From: Cutibacterium modestum
Lineage (GTDB): Bacteria > Actinomycetota > Actinomycetes > Propionibacteriales > Propionibacteriaceae
Direction of reading: 5' to 3'
Length of the DNA: 64,000 nt
NCBI RefSeq assembly: GCF_008326345.1
Contig: NZ_BJEN01000002.1
Location: 186,001 to 250,000, forward strand
The notes under the pieces were generated by a model. The model worked only from the letters and a program-made list of their open reading frames with translations. It was not told the DNA's origin and did no database searches. Position 1 is the stretch's first letter, and every line of letters starts with the position of its first letter. This document shows positions 63,248 through 64,000 of this stretch, one piece after another. A program made the position numbers and the translations under genes.

Positions 63248-64000
63248 TTATAGGTGGGTGAGGCTGACGCGGATGGCGTCGGCCTGAGACGGGACTGGCA
63301 TAGTTGATCCTGGAAGGGCTGCGGCTGCTGTGCCCCAGGCAACGGCGGCGCGCAGACAGTTCTTGGGCTGGTCGCCGCGAGTGCGCGCCAGCAGGAATCC
63401 CGCGAGGGAGGAGTCTCCGGCGCCGACAGTCGATTTCACTTCGACCGGTTCTGGCCACGCGTGCCAGGCGTCGTGTTCGGTGATGAGCAGAGCGCCAGCC
63501 CCGCCCAAAGTGACGATCACCTCGCCGATGCCGTGCAGACCCCGGGCGGCGGCGACAATATCGTCGAATTGTCCCTGCTTGGCGGCAGACTCGAGGGAGT
63601 CGCCGTCGGCTCCGCAGAGCTGGCCGAGCTCGACGGAGTTCGGCTTGACGAGGTCGGGGGCAAGGTCGGGGAGGCGAGCTGCCAGTTCCTTGAGGGGCTG
63701 ATCGGAGGTGTCGACGGCGACCTTGCGGCCGGCGTCATGGAGACGGCCGGTCATGGTGGCATACCAATGTGTGGGTACGCCCGGGGGCAGAGATCCTGAC
63801 AGGACGACCCACTGCGCGCCGGATGACCTCTCGATGGCGGCCTTCTCGACGGCATTCAGCTCCTCGGGGTTGAGGTAGGCCCCGGGCTGGTTGATCTTGG
63901 TTGTGGTGCCGTCGGGCTCGGTGATGGTGAGGTTGGCCCTTACCGCCGCTGCAATGGGCACAGCTAGGTGCGGGATATCGTCGTGGTTTAGGCCGAGAGT
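63248..64000 (-). CDS. fruK: 1-phosphofructokinase, partial (N-terminus beyond the right edge)
   Basis: The frame is open to the right edge (LGLNHDDIPHLAVPIAAAVRAN at the border), so the GTG at 63961 is internal and the first 60 or so residues lie outside. PfkB-family features are LTITEPDGTTTKINQPG, VVLSGSLPPGVPTHWYA and the catalytic GAGDSSLAGF near the C-terminus. The enzyme phosphorylates fructose 1-phosphate made by FruA to fructose 1,6-bisphosphate. The stop is nine bases before fruA. Confidence 0.95.
   Translation of the reverse strand, partial: TLGLNHDDIPHLAVPIAAAVRANLTITEPDGTTTKINQPGAYLNPEELNAVEKAAIERSSGAQWVVLSGSLPPGVPTHWYATMTGRLHDAGRKVAVDTSDQPLKELAARLPDLAPDLVKPNSVELGQLCGADGDSLESAAKQGQFDDIVAAARGLHGIGEVIVTLGGAGALLITEHDAWHAWPEPVEVKSTVGAGDSSLAGFLLARTRGDQPKNCLRAAVAWGTAAAALPGSTMPVPSQADAIRVSLTHL

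Noticed and set aside
1-64000. CRISPR array, transposase or prophage genes
   Set aside because: No regularly spaced repeats, DDE/recombinase-like proteins or phage structural genes were recognised on either strand.

Overview
The window looks like a chromosomal segment of a high-GC actinobacterium of the family Propionibacteriaceae, most likely Cutibacterium (Propionibacterium) acnes or a close relative. This rests on overall gene content and style: an anaerobic aspartate/fumarate module, a cobalamin-riboswitch locus, a complete kdp system, and a DUF5318-ponA-GT87 order like the mycobacterial Rv0049-Rv0050-Rv0051 block. It is a judgement from the sequence, not a database match.

Layout. 1-2.3 kb: 3' part of aspA and a Dcu C4-dicarboxylate carrier. 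2.4-4.3 kb: a small GNAT-like protein and a haem catalase. 4.4-20.8 kb: a minus-strand, tightly overlapping operon behind a cobalamin riboswitch. In transcription order it holds two lipoprotein solute-binding genes, a FecCD-type permease, an ABC ATPase, a radical SAM/SPASM protein, a CobN-like chelatase, a VWA/AAA protein, a ChlI-like AAA protein and a heterodimeric ABC exporter pair. Next to it lie a cblS-like alpha-ribazole kinase gene and a decayed oleate hydratase gene. The import half is broken in this strain: both binding proteins carry nonsense codons, the ATPase carries two frame breaks, and cblS and the oleate hydratase gene are also disrupted. The cobN gene carries an exact 84-bp in-frame tandem duplication.

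23.1-27.6 kb: a TPP riboswitch and a thiamine operon (thiD-tenA fusion, an MFS carrier, thiM, thiE). 27.9-28.8 kb: an orphan protein with an endonuclease-like C-terminus, followed by a 0.5-kb gap with DnaA-box-like sites. 29.4-37.2 kb: kdpF-A-B-C-D-E, preceded by a 27-residue membrane peptide gene. 37.3-40.7 kb: a hypothetical gene, tRNA-Ala(TGC), a long inverted repeat and a pair of M16 peptidase-like genes. 40.9-43.7 kb: DUF5318 and a class A penicillin-binding protein gene with a frameshift and an amber codon. 43.7-56.9 kb: a surface-glycan region with two integral-membrane mannosyltransferase-like proteins, three O-antigen ligase/polymerase-like proteins, two glycosyltransferases, a Wzz-like protein and three enzymes of diacetamido-uronic acid synthesis. 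57-60.9 kb: a POT peptide transporter, an FAD-dependent oxidoreductase and an SDR. 60.9-64 kb: HPr, a fructose PTS EIIABC and a partial 1-phosphofructokinase gene.

The strongest candidate for an undescribed system is the B12-riboswitch locus. Its enzymatic half (chelatase, radical SAM protein and exporter pair) remains open while its uptake half is decaying. Lesions were read directly from the sequence; sequencing errors cannot be excluded without raw reads.
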